Origin: Tubiluchus corallicola
Taxonomy: Eukaryota; Priapulida; Priapulimorpha; Priapulimorphida; Tubiluchidae
DNA length: 60,578 bases
Assembly: GCA_030141605.1 (NCBI GenBank)
Contig: JAQGDQ010001129.1
Coordinates: 1-60,578 of the forward strand
Reading direction: 5' to 3'
Made by a program: the position numbers and the translations under genes. How positions within the stretch are numbered: the first letter of the stretch is position 1; each line of letters starts with the position of its first letter. The notes beneath the pieces are model-generated. The model searched no databases. It had not been told where the DNA came from and saw only the letters and a list, made by a program, of their open reading frames with translations. Positions 38,595 to 51,200 of this stretch are shown piece by piece.

Positions 38595-40915
38595 ATGGTG
38601 ATGATAAGAATCCCACCTACTGGTATTTACCTACCATGGAGCATTTCACCCCAGGAAGACAAACGAGGTGTTGTTTTTAATTGCTCCTGCAAGTGCAATG
38701 GCTTTTCTATGAATAATGTTATCATGTCTGGACCAAATCTGACTTCAAATTTATTAGGTGTATTGCTACGGTTCCGGAACCATGAAGTTGCTGTTCTCGC
38801 AGACATCGACATTGCACAGAGAAATTTCAGGCATGTTCAACCAGGTCCTTGTTGATCCTTCACAGTATGGCATGCTAAGAAACTTGTGGTATGACAGTGA
38901 TGCTCAAGTTAGGAGATTACCACATGTCCATTCACTTTTTTGGTTGTATCTCATCTCATATTTTGTGCTTATCTGGCAGTCAGAAAGACAGCTGATGACA
39001 GTGCTTCATGATTTCAATGTTGCAACACTGTATTCTGTACACAACTTTTATGTTGATGATTTGCTAAAGTTTGTCATTGTATGGTATGAAGCATTAAGAC
39101 TCGCAAATGGCATCACTCAGCTACTGCAGAGAGCCAGTTTCCACTTGACAAAGTTCCTTAGTAACTAAAAAGCTGTTATCAAAGAAATTCCAAAATCAGA
39201 AAGAGCTAAACCGATTCTGGACTTGCAACAGAAGCTAGCTGATTCACCAATAGATCTTGGAATTAGATGGAACACCCAAGATGTATTTCAGTTCAAGTCT
39301 GTTCTGAAGGGAAAGCCCACGACAAGGCGAAGTATCCTGTCTGAGACATTATCACTGTTTGACTCTTTTGGTCTCTTATGTGCTGTGCTCCTACCAGCCA
39401 AGGAGCAAGTTAAAGCTTAATTGGGATGAACATATCCCAGACGATCTAGAAGCCAAATGGCTTAAGTGGACGACTAGCTTGAACAGTCTTAATGACCTGA
39501 AAGTTTTGAGATGTATCAAGCCAGACCTGTTACATCGTCCCACCTGCATCATTTTAGTGATGCCAGGAATGATGCCTAATTGTCCGTTATGGATTATGGA
39601 TTAATCAACGGGAACAGATTCATTGTTGTCTGCTGACAGCAAAGAGCAGAGTTGCTCCTAAGAAGACACAAACTGTGCCGAGAATAGAATAGCAAGCTTC
39701 TGTTGTTGCTGTCAGAATAAACAAAACAATTCTAGAAAACTCAGACATCAGTCTTGAAATTCATCCAAAGTGAAAGGAAGTGGTTCCATGTGTATGTGGC
39801 CAACATATTCTCTGAGATTCATTATGGTTCCGATACCAGTCAAATGCTGTATGTCACCTCTTTGCAGAATGTTGCAAATGACATAACAAGAGGCTTAAAG
39901 GCAGGACAGCTAGCTGTAAATCATAGATGGTTCAAGGTCCCTTCTTTTCTCTGGAAAATAGAAGCTGAGTAGCCAGTGCAGCTAACACTATAGTATTTGA
40001 TGATCATGAAGAGGTGAAGATAGTACAGATCAGTTTGGCATCCAAGAAAAGCCAATAAGCAATTAAGTTGCAAACCTATTTCTCTTCGTGGGAAAAACTT
40101 GGTTTTTCTCTAGCTTGGCTCGCCAAGTATAAACAGTAAACAGTGCTTGAGGAACAAGGGAAAAGGTTACCAAGAAAAGATAGAGAAGTATTTGCAGTAT
40201 GGTGATCTGGAAGAAGCAGAGAAAGCCACTATTCATTTGATTCAGAAAATTGCATTTCCGGAAGAGATGAAGCTGATGTCTCGAACATTACCTAGTGATA
40301 AACAATCGTATAATAAAGAGAAGAATCACCTAAAATACAGTCTGCTCCATGGCATCAAACCCTTCATGGATGGTAAAGACCTGCTGAGAATTTATGGAAG
40401 ACTAACCAGAGGTAACTTCAAATATGGTTACACATATCCTCTTATTCTTCCTTTCAAACATCAGGTAACTGACTTGTCAATTCAGTATTGCCAGGCATAT
40501 GCTCACTTAGGCAGAGACTTTGTTGTTTCCCAGATGAGACTGAAGTATTACATTATCAAGGGGAAAAGTGCAGTAAGAAGAGTTTTGTCTCTATATTTCA
40601 AATGCAAGAAAAAATGCTCCCAGCCTGCTGAACAGTTAATTAAGCCAAACGATTCTCCATTTTCCAGAATAGGAATTGACTTTTTTCGACTGATGTGTGT
40701 TAGACAGGATCATTCTACCGTCAAGTGTTATGGATGCCTTGCTCTGCGAAAGAAAGTAAATGATTTGGTTCTGGTCGTTGATGGTAACAAGCAGAATCAC
40801 TGAATTATTTCCAGCTCCAGATGGACTCGTGAGATCAGTTATGGTGAAACCCTCTCTGCAATATTGCTTAGGCCAATAACAAAGCTGTGTGTCATCAAAG
40901 AGGCTGAATAAAATT
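38595..40915 (+). mobile_element. Decayed BEL/Pao LTR retrotransposon pol region
   Basis: Ordered BEL/Pao pol blocks are spread over all three + frames. Reverse transcriptase start: KRGVVFNCS, GPNLTSNLLGVLLRFR, ADI, MFNQV, then NFYVDDLL (the YVDD box, near 39050). Next come RRSILSETLSLFDSFG (connection region) and LNWDEHIPDDL. RNase H-side text QNVANDITRGLKAG and WFKVPSFLW follows, then the integrase zinc-binding part (HLGRDFVVSQMRLKYYI ... KCKKKC) and SRIGIDFF. Text then jumps to NDLVLVVDGN and RPITKLCVIKEAE, which belong to the pol C-terminus, so most of the integrase catalytic core is deleted. Several frameshifts and stops are present. No LTRs or gag were recognised. Confidence 0.85.
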
Positions 40916-41549
40916 CTACACAGTGTGCTAACGTGCCCTGTAATTAGTACAATTATTTTGTATACTGGTATGTTTGTTTGACTGACTGATTGACTGGCAG
41001 TATCGTTGATGATGAATTTAGTTGTATTATCCAGCAATTTATATTTTATGCTGCAACAGTTTTCTGTTATGTGAGAATTTGTATTTTTGTATTAATTTCG
41101 CGAATTTTATTTAAGCCTTATCCGTGAATATGCGATTTGTTTTACGATTTTATCAAATTAATTGTCACTAATTTGAAATGTATGTTAAATATTTGCTTTG
41201 GTCTTTCAAACAAAATTAACGTTAAATTTTATCACTTGGCAGTAGATCAACTTTGTGACACAGTAATACTAAATTTTATATAATATGCTGGAGGGAATTT
41301 CATTTCCCTTTGTTAACTGTTGTACGTCATTGACATGCCAGGTATAGTCATATAACATCGTATCTTATTATAAAGTCATTATTTTATTGAATAGGTATGC
41401 AATGCTTTAGTTTCTATAGTAACACTTGTGTTTGAATTGTTTTATTTAAATTGTTTAACAGGATTATTTTAATCCTTTAATTTTAACTAAAATTATGGTG
41501 CTAGAAATAGCATCTAAGTGTTACCGTTCAGAGTTTATAGTATTGTAAA

Positions 41550-42580
41550 GTAATTTATTGATTTCTGGCCAATATGGCCAAACAACAAAAAACATCCATA
41601 CAACAAAATTTTCCATACGAATGCAAACAAACTTAGCGAGCACATTGAATAGTGACATCGTGAGATTGCATCATACAAGTCAGTTTGTCATCAATATTTA
41701 AAAAGTAAAAGTCTGGAATAGAATTCATTTATAGAATGCATTTACAAGGAAGTTGCGGGCGGTGTTATGTTTAGAGCAAAATAGAATAAAATGGCATTCA
41801 TCACCAACTTCGTTACACTTGGCACATAGATGCTTCTCTTGAGGAATAGGTCTTATATACCACCGAGTTTCAATAGGCAATGAGTGAATGCTTGTTCTAA
41901 GCTTAGTCAATGGTTTTCGATCTTTAATATTCTTTACATTTACCAAATAAGACTCAAATTTAAAGAAGTTAAATTTACTATAAAAGGATAACTTTGACAT
42001 TTTGGCTAGTGAATTTTTCTAATTGGCAACATGACATGCTTGTAACCTTCCTTCACCGATATACAAAGTATTCGTATACAATGGCACTATATTATTTTCT
42101 AATAAGAACACTAGATTAATATCAGACAGTATTTTTGTTAGCCCAAGATGCCATGGTAAATTATATTGTTTAAACAAAACATGAGCTTCCTTGCACAGAC
42201 TACTATCTGGTAGTGAAACTAAGTGCAGCCTATGACTTATTCTAATTGATGGGATATTTGTCCAATTCCCCTAAGACAGCTGGTGTAGGTGTTGAGCTCT
42301 TTACTCCAAACACTGATTTGTGTATTTTATGCATGCCCTTTCTAAGTTATCAAATTCTTTATATCCCCAGACTTCGCATCCATAATCAAAGATAGGTTTA
42401 ACGTAAACATCAAACAACAGTGTTATGCATATCCAAATGCTTTTGATTTACTGTGAACTGCAAACTTGGCTTTGTTGCCTTAACATATCAAGTGATCTAT
42501 TGCCTTGTTGAAATATCCATTTTTAGTATACTCTGTGATATTTATATGTTCTAACATATTACCATTATAGTAAAAAGGCA
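41550..42580 (-). mobile_element. LINE ORF2 C-terminal relic, minus strand
   Basis: Minus-strand text in order: YNGNMLEHINITEYTKNGYF, NKAIDHLIC (stop) GNKAKFAV, KPIFDYGCEVWGYKEFDNL, ERACIKYTNQC, QYNLPWHLGLTKILSDINL, and the C-terminal LTKLRTSIHSLPIETRWY ... CAKCNEVGDECHFILFC with a CCHC-like zinc motif. YGCEVWG and LTKLR...H.C are hallmarks of CR1/L2-type LINEs. Several frame breaks. It ends at a GGCCAGAAATCAATAAA-type tail near 41550. The reverse transcriptase catalytic palm is missing. Confidence 0.85.
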
Positions 42581-43077
42581 TTTATTCAGAGTTTATGTAA
42601 TAATGTACTGTGACTTACAAAACTGTAATTGTGGTAAGTTTCACGAGTTAGTTCATTCATCCAAGTTATATTTCTGATAGTGGAATATGTTCAATTAACA
42701 GATTATTGTAATGACCACTTTATAACTGCTCATTAGGAGCAGGGTGTAGCAGACTTACCTGCAATTTTTTTAATTTTCTGATAAAATTCATGTATGTGGC
42801 AGTAATGTAAACCTTTTATTTTCAAGCTAGCTTTCAGGTAGTTACCTGCAAGTTACCTATCTGTTCTTTTACCTGTGCTCAAACAGTCGAGTTATTCCAT
42901 TTATCTGGGAGATTTTGGTGCTGACTTTTGTTGCAATAAAGTATTTCAGTGGTATTAACTTCTTTTGGAAATGCTTCTGTCATTACAATCACTGGTTACT
43001 TTATCAATGGACATATTAACATTTTTTTGCAATGTTTTTATTAAGTTTTGGTTTACTTTTTGTTTTACCCATTACAG
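42581..43077. other. No gene seen
   Basis: AT-rich sequence between the LINE relic and the orphan exon; its 3' part would be an intron if that exon is real. Confidence 0.35.
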
Positions 43078-43193
43078 TTTTTGGGTCATATCTTGAAGAG
43101 AAATTTAAGAAACAGATACATAAGAGCAATGAATATGTTAAAATACTACAATACAATTCAACTACGTTAAGAAAGAAGAGAGTGGAATTATAA
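43078..43193 (+). CDS. Candidate terminal coding exon, unidentified
   Basis: A strong acceptor (TTTGTTTTACCCATTACAG) precedes a 37-codon frame ending in TAA, and AATAAA follows at 43239, the anatomy of a terminal exon. The peptide begins FGSYLEEKFKKQIHKSNEYV and ends LRKKRVEL. Human CMC2, a cytochrome-oxidase assembly factor, has FG and NEYV at the same spacing in its C-terminal half followed by RKK, but the CX9C cysteines that define that family are absent here, so the resemblance may be chance. No upstream exon was found. Confidence 0.3.
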
Positions 43194-45278
43194 ATTTACT
43201 GTATTGTGTAATTTTTTGTTGTAGACTTCGAGGATCAAATAAATTGTGGTCACTCATAGTCCCTCTTTGACAGCTAATTCTCTGATTCTGTATTGAGGAA
43301 CGCAATTTATTAGTATAATAGTGCAATTTTTCAAGAGATTTATTTCAAAGGTGACATGAGCAGTAATTTATAGGTTTATCAGTTTTTTTGGATATCCATT
43401 GAAAACCTTAATATCCAGTGCATATTAAGGAACTGTCATATATTTTAAAGTTTTGCCAAATCACAAAGAAAAGTATGAAGGATTTTAGGTTATTTTTTTT
43501 AGTGTTCACTCATTCTGTAAAATTGCCCATACTGTTTCTCCTTTTTAAACTGCATTCTTGTATGTATGTCTTGACTTGACTTCTTTTTGTCATGCTCTAA
43601 TGACAGAGCTAGTTTACCTGGTCTGTTGGCAGCCTGTTCTAGGCTAAGAAAGTTGTTGTTGTTGCTTGCCTCAGTTGAACCATTTATTTGTCAAGAGTAG
43701 TAGAGCCATGATGTAAGTTTATTTCAGTTATTCAGTGTCACTTATTATTAATATCTTTGCTTCCTTTCTTAAGCTCAAATTAGTTTCTTATATTTTGTTA
43801 TGATTTTTTCTTACAGATAAAACGTAATAAAGCTACTCAAACATGAATTTTTTGACTTTGGGCATCATGAAGTAGTAGTTGCTCACAAAAGGGTATATGG
43901 GTACAGCACTTAGATGCTTTACCAAAGATTTACTGAAGGTTACTGAACATTGACAGCAAAGCTAGAGTTACATTAGAATGCACGTGTATTGCTTATTGAA
44001 AATAGATTGTTGTTTTCTGAGTTCCGTTTTTGGTTGTGAATGATCAAAATTATTAAATTAGCAGGGTTTGTACTTTGATTTCTAAAAAATAGCATCTTTA
44101 TATTTTTTATGAAAATGCCCAAAGTAAAGTTATTAATAATAATATTGTTAATGGAGTCTCATTAGAGTGACATCAGTGCTGTCTCCAGATGTTAGAGTAA
44201 CTCATCTAACCTAGGTATTATAAAGTTCTGTATGTTTTTTTTGTAAACTAGTTTTAATATAATTCACTTATAATGAGTTTAAAGGGACCCTGAAAATTTG
44301 CTTGTTGTAACCGAATCTTGTTGAGGTCAATTGTCTGAGTTTATGTACAACACTGAAATGAAGCCTATAAGGCTGATAGATGTGTTGATGAAAAGGATAC
44401 TCTCTTTTGCGACTGGCACAAGTTTCTTAACGAGTGCCAATGTTCAGCAACTATTTTAACACAACGCTTATAGTGTTTAAACTCCATTATTTCTATAATA
44501 CAGGCAGTATTTGTGCAATGAATTCCTGCACAAATTTGAGCCTTATGTAGCTTTTCTAAACCTTCTGTGTGATTTATTGTGACATTTCCTGATGGCTGTT
44601 GTGATTATTTAATTTTAAATGCATGGGCATTTGTTGCACTACACATTTATTCTGGAAACTGTAAAGTTTTAAAGGTATGAGAAATTGAGAAAACATCATT
44701 ACGGTTACAGCAGCACACCTAGCTGTAGACTCGTCAGCATTTCTGTATGTGCTTTGCTTGATACTCATTGTTTTGTGCACGATCAACAGTTAAGCGGCAT
44801 TTACCAGACATCAGTAATGCATAATGCGTTATCCACCTGTGGAATAGGTGCGAATAAAAAATCAGTAGAAAATAGCTGCTGAAAAGGTAATGCGTAATGG
44901 AGGTCTAATAAATGAATGTATTGAAAGCAATATAAACTGATTTTTATTTATAGTGCATAGTTGCATACCAATTTCGAATGTCTGGTAAACTCCACTTTAG
45001 TTAGTTATCAATTAATTCCCTTGTGTTCAGTGACTTTTGCCATTGGTGGATGGTGCCTGAACTCACGCTGATTATATGCAGGGGAAATACCATCACAGGG
45101 CAGTAAAATTCCCTCCTAATGAGCAATAATTTGTAATATCAGAACTGGCTTTAGACAAGGTTTAATGCATTATTATTTTATGGGATTTGAAATTTGCAGA
45201 TAATAACCAGTGGCCCATCATAATAGGCTTCAGTATAAGTGGATTATGCTGTATTTTCTGTTTTTCTACTTATTTTAG
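43194..45278. other. Upstream flank or first intron of the IMPA1-like gene; no exon identified
   Basis: The N-terminal coding exon of the inositol monophosphatase (about 20 residues) should lie somewhere upstream of 45279, possibly here, but no ATG-led exon ending in phase 0 could be recognised. No other gene seen. Confidence 0.4.
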
Positions 45279-48200
45279 GTAATAAAAGATGCGCTGCGGG
45301 AGGCAGACAGAGCTACAACAACTAAGTCTTCCTATTCCGATCTTGTCACTGAAACTGATAAGAAAGTAGAAAATATCTTGATCAATCGACTTAAAGAAAT
45401 TTATCATGACCATAAGTAAGCTATTCAATTTGGTTCTTGTTTTACAGTATACAAGTCATTTTATTTAAAACTTTGAATTTTTGAACTGCGTGCATTCCTG
45501 TGATAATCGGGAGGAAATATGTTAGTGTGTTGGTTATTAGATAAGATTTGATGTTTTCGATTAATTTGGCTTGCATTGAAATTTTCTCAAATCCTGACTG
45601 TTTTCCATGCAGTGTACTGTTATACGTGTGCAGTAAGTTTGGTACTAGTATGTTTGGCACTATTAAATTTTGTTCTGGTAATAATGGTTTTTGAGGAGAT
45701 TTTGATACTGGGAAAATTTGCTACTAGGAAAGTTTGGTACTGGTAAATACAGTGCTGGTGAAGTTTTTGGCTCATGTAAATATAGTACAAGGCAAAAATG
45801 GCATGGAACAAGTTTGGTACTAGGAAAGTTTAGTACTGGAAAAGTTTTATACTATACAAATTTGATGCAGAGAGAGTTTGGTACATACAAGGAGAGTTTC
45901 GTGTGTGTATTGTGAAAATATCTTACTATATAATATATATAATCTACTCGAATAAGTTAAAGGTCCATATTGTTGTATTTGTTTTGTTTGTTTTTTTGTT
46001 TGTTATTCATCATCACAGTCATCATCATTGCTCTTGCCATTGTTAATTTTGTTGCTGTTGCTATTACTGTTGTTGCTGTTGTTGTTGTTGTTGCTGCTGC
46101 TGATGCTGTTGTGTTCTTGTTGCTGTTGCCATGGTTGTTGTTGCTGTTTTTGTTGTGTTCTTGTTGCTATGCCACAGTTGTTGTTGTTGCCTTTTTTGTT
46201 GTTGCTGTTGTTGTCGTTGTTTCGGATTGTTGTAGTTGTTATTTTTCCTTGTTGCTGTTGATGTTGGGTGTCAACATCATAATCGCCAACATCACTCTTA
46301 CTGTTGTTGCTATTTCTCATGCACCAATAGATAGAGATGGATGATGATGAAGACTACAGTAATAGTGATGACAATAATGTTTATGATGACAACTATGATG
46401 ATGGTGATGATGATTAGAATGATGGCGATGATAACAGTGATGATTTTGGCAAAGATAGCACTGATGGTGTTGCGGCACTTTTGATAATTACAGTGACTTA
46501 AATTTAGTTTCGATTTCATGTAAAATGCTGTTACAGGGCTTTGCTACTAGGACTAAATAATGCTCATTTTTCAAATTTGGCACACCTTTGCAAAAATGTA
46601 ATGGTTTTTAGTGCTTCTTAGTGCAGTATGATTTTTACATTTATTTGTCTGAGTGCTTGAAGTGAGTTGGGGACCTTTCAGATTTTGCTGAAAGAATTCT
46701 CAAATGTACCTACATGGGTGAGAAAATCACTGACAAAATTTTAGCTGCCAACCTGCCTTTTAAAGGTCCTATGGCACTTTTTTGTGTTATTTTCTTTTAT
46801 AGTGGCATAGGCTGACTATTTTTGAAAACAGTTTTGATGCATGCTTTCATGTGATAACTTAAATTAAGCACCATTGGTGCTATTACAAATATTATCGCCT
46901 GCCATGACACTCAATGCTGTGACGTCACGTAAGGAAGAGACATTTAACAGCCGCAGTACAGTAGACAACCAGCGGCCCAGAGCACTGTGAACACTGAACA
47001 GCAGTAGTTATTACTGAGAAATGATTTATCTATTAATAAAAATGTTTGTTACAACAGTATTTATCTATTTATAGTAAATAAACTTATAAGAATCGATTTT
47101 CATTTTACAAACCTGCAAGGAACAGCAAATTCTGTAAAAATTATATTTAGTCTAGTCAGCAGTGAGACGTTTCAACCTTACCAATTTAATGGAAACTCCA
47201 AATTTTAATGATAACCTCCCTATCTTCACATTTTGAAATATTTCTACGTAAAATGGCACCTTTTGCCACAAATAAAATCACCCATCTATCCTGCTAGACA
47301 TGGCGAAAAACAAAGTCTGGGCAGCTATGCGTAGAGCAAAGGTATTCGACTGCGTAAAACTTATACTAAATTTTCATAGTAAGTGTCTACCCGGGTGTCA
47401 GTGGACTTTCCAGACTTTCCTAGTACCAAATTTCCTCGCTACTAAAAAAATTCCCTATATAAAAACTTCCTTGTTTTCCACTTGAAATAATTATTTCATT
47501 GTGAGGTATAGAAATGCTCTCTTTTTCATCTAGTACTAAATTTTCCACTACCAAATTTTTCTAACTAGTACAGAATTTTCCTCATACCGTATTTTCCTAG
47601 TATCAAAACTTCCTTGTACCAATATTGCTTAGTAATAAACAAGCTTGGTACCATAATGCTCTCATACCAAACATTCCCCATAGTAGGTTTCCTGGTAACA
47701 AATATTCCTTGTACCTAAAGATTACAGTACCAAATTTACCTGTACCAGAATTACCACGTCCTAAAAATTCCTCGTACCAAGTTTTGCCAATACCAAACTT
47801 TCCTCATACCAACTTACAATACAAACTTGCCTGTACCAAACTTATTTGTACCCTTCATTCACCATTATATTGCTATACCAAGTAAGCTTTGAAAACACTT
47901 CTATAAGTTACAGGCAAGTAGCTTTGAAGGAAGTTTTTTGCAAACAAATCTGTTATTTTACAGATTTATTGGTGAGGAATCAGTGGATGCTGGTGACCAC
48001 TGTATATTGACAGATGCTCCAACTTGGATAATAGATCCAATAGATGGCACAACAAACTTTGTTCATGGGTTTGTATTGTTAACAATATCCTGAACAAACA
48101 TTTGGAAAATTGTTTTATTTTTAGTGTTCTTTTCTGGTTATTAAATACAGTTTTCAATGAAAAGCGTATACGTGTCACTGTACACATCTACATGTGTGCT

Positions 48201-51200
48201 CGATGGTGCCTGATGGCTTAATTAGCATTGCATTTTGAATACTTTTATAGATCTGGGTTAGAGTTATAATTCTGGTAAGCTTCCTCAAATCTTGAGATAT
48301 TGTTTCGATATTTTTTAGTTGAATTATAGTAACAACCATGAATTTTTTGTTATATACTAAAAATGCTTATGATGGACCATGCATCCATCCCAGCACTATT
48401 CACATCTGGCTTGGGGGCCATTCCTTTTTTTTTCTAATTTGCTTAATATTTTTGCATATGAACTAAGCACAAAAAATTATCTTATTTGCGATAACATCTT
48501 GAATAAATTATATGTTAGTGATGGACATTGTGTATTCATTAAGCCCTTTATGAAAATTGAAATACAAATACGTATAAACAAACTTAACAGCACCGTACAA
48601 AAATTAGTTACAGCTATTTGAGAAATGGGAGATATAAGCATTTTTGCAGGCAAACAAATAAAATTGTGGAATTACAGCTAATGTGTTAAGGGAAGTGTTG
48701 TTATGAGTTCTGAGGTAGAACTGTGCTTGAACGAGTAGATTAAATTAATTAAACAATAACACAACTTTATTTCAACAAAATCATCATAATCGTCAAAGCC
48801 TCATTCCTGCTGCTGTAGACAATGTGGCATTATCATTTATTAGGGCATTCCGCCCCCTCCTAATTGCAGTAACATGGTAAGTTCTGCTTCTAAAGCTAGA
48901 TTTGGTTGTGGTTGTTGAACATCCTTATTTATCTTAGATATCCTAGTTGTTTTCGGTTTCTTTTTTTGCAAGGTTTAAGGTGTCCTTTAAGAATTCTTAC
49001 TGATGTTTTACTTTGTAATCAGAAAGCGTATCCTAATCATCTTAATCTTAGGAGCTTAACTTTTGAAGTACAAGATTTCTTTCATTCCAGTTCATAAATC
49101 TTCATTTTTGGTTATGAGCAGCCATCTAATCCTTAGGAGACTTCTATGAAATGTATCAATCTGCTTTTCTTGAGTTCACTAAACCTTATGTTTAACTGTT
49201 GAACATAAGTATGCCGGAAGCAAAGTCTTGGGTTAAGACTTAATTTCTTGCTAGCCAATGCATTTTTGTGTTGAAGAAAAGCAAAAACATGTATGGCTTG
49301 TTGCTTTCTGTTTTTAATATCATCTTCAGTGTTTAGAAAAGTGCCAATATATTTACAGGTTTTCCATAACTGATCACCATCTCTTACTGTGTACTCTATT
49401 CTTCTGTTTTTGAGTGTTTACTTTTAAGATCAACTAAGAAACTTCAACAAAACTATGACAATGCCCAAAATCTTTTTCGTTACATTGCTATAAAAACATT
49501 CGATGGCATACTGTAAAAATTTTAAACAAAACACAACATGCTGTTGTGATATCCCTTGGCATAACTTGTTGGAAGTTACCGAATAGAATTCTACCCATTC
49601 TCCTGTAATTCAAGTAGTGAATTTCAGATTAAGAAACATGTTTTCTAAATTGCACATATTTTTTTATAAATTGGATTATTTTTGTATAGCTGACTAATTT
49701 CTTTTTGTTTTTATTTCTTCTCCTATTAGTTTGTTACTTGTTGTTGGAAAAAATTTAAATCTAAGCATTTTAATATTACAGTAGTCAACAGTAAATTTTC
49801 TAAATATAAATGTGTTATTTTATTTTATAATTGATTATTCCAGGTATTTCTGTATAATTTTAGGTATCCTTACGTTTCCATATCCATTGCCCTTGTCTTG
49901 AATAAGCAGGTATGTGTTTTTTATTAATTTTTGAGTTTCTGCATTTTATCTGTAAAAGATGGCAGCTTTCAGTTATTTTACAACTTTGTTGTATTGAGCG
50001 CGTTTACAGTCTAATCGACAGATCTGATTAACTTGGATTTCATCTTAGCTCATATCGCTTCCATTTGTTCTCATAATGTGACAGTATAAACTATCATAAA
50101 ATTAATTAACTGATAGCATCGTTGGGGTATATTGTGATACTAAAAATTGCTGACAGTCATATAATAGTCATTGTACAACACAAGTGTAGCTCAATTAATT
50201 TTTAGTATCTAATATGAAATCGATAGACATTGGCTTTACTATATCACAGTGTATAATAACTGAACAGTAGTCTTTGTTGCTCATCTAGCAAGGTTGCTGT
50301 GACTATATAAATGTGCTCTCACACAGAATGTAAATAAACTATGGAATTGCTAATTAGTCACCTACTATCATGTAGCGCATCGTGACAAAAGTTTTTTATC
50401 AAATTGCAGCTAGAACTAGGTATTGTGCATGATGTATTCAATGACAAAACATACATTGGTCGGCGAGGAAAAGGAGCATTCTGTGGAAATGAACAACTCC
50501 AAGTAGCTTCAGTTTCTGGTAAACACACTAGGGACTTTAACGATAACGATCAGTATCGATAATTATCTTATCGATAATTATTGATTATCGCGTCGAATGC
50601 AAAAAAATTGTTTTTATCATTATCGTATTGATATTATTCTAGGAATATCATTCTCTTATCGAATTTGATATGTCGCTGCTCATCGCTCATCTTTATGAAG
50701 TCATTTCACCTTTTTTTTCTTGTATTCCCTGGAAATATGTAAAAAATTAAAAGAAAGAGCTATTTATCAAATTGCTTGAATAATTTTCTTACACTTTCTT
50801 AATGCAGGAGTGGCTGTTTTCAGTCAGTTTAGTGACATGCTAATGTCAAGTGCAGTATTTTTAGAGGCTTTTTTCCTTTTATGTACAGGCAGCACAGCTC
50901 ACTTAAATAAATATATTATGTAGTAACAGTATATATGCTATATATTATCTATACGTAATATATTTGTCTGTTGTAGCTCACATAAATTTTTTTATTAATA
51001 TTATTCAATGATAAACAAATAAGAGAACATCAGGAAACTACCTGCAAAAATACGGTGTTACAATACACTTTGCACTATGACTAACTACATGTTTAGTATT
51101 GTTTTTGTATTATCTTTCATAATAATTTATCGTATCATATTGTGTTGTCTGAAAACCAGATTGTTGAAGCAGATTATGAGAAAGGTATCTCATTGTATTG

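Noticed and set aside
45718-45915. 65-codon Lys/Gly/Thr-rich ORF
   Set aside because: Product of the 16-bp family C repeat units.
46003-46519. Asn/Gln/Ser-rich and Leu/Val-rich ORFs
   Set aside because: They come from degenerate TTG and GAT triplet tracts inside an intron of the IMPA1-like gene.
46919-46928. TGACGTCA (CRE-like palindrome)
   Set aside because: A single 8-mer in an intron with no transcription start nearby; not enough for a regulatory call.
48379-48621. ATG-led ORF starting MHPSQH in an IMPA1-like intron, briefly considered as an N-terminal CMC2-like exon
   Set aside because: It lies downstream of the candidate terminal exon (43078), lacks the cysteines, and similarity ends after a few residues.
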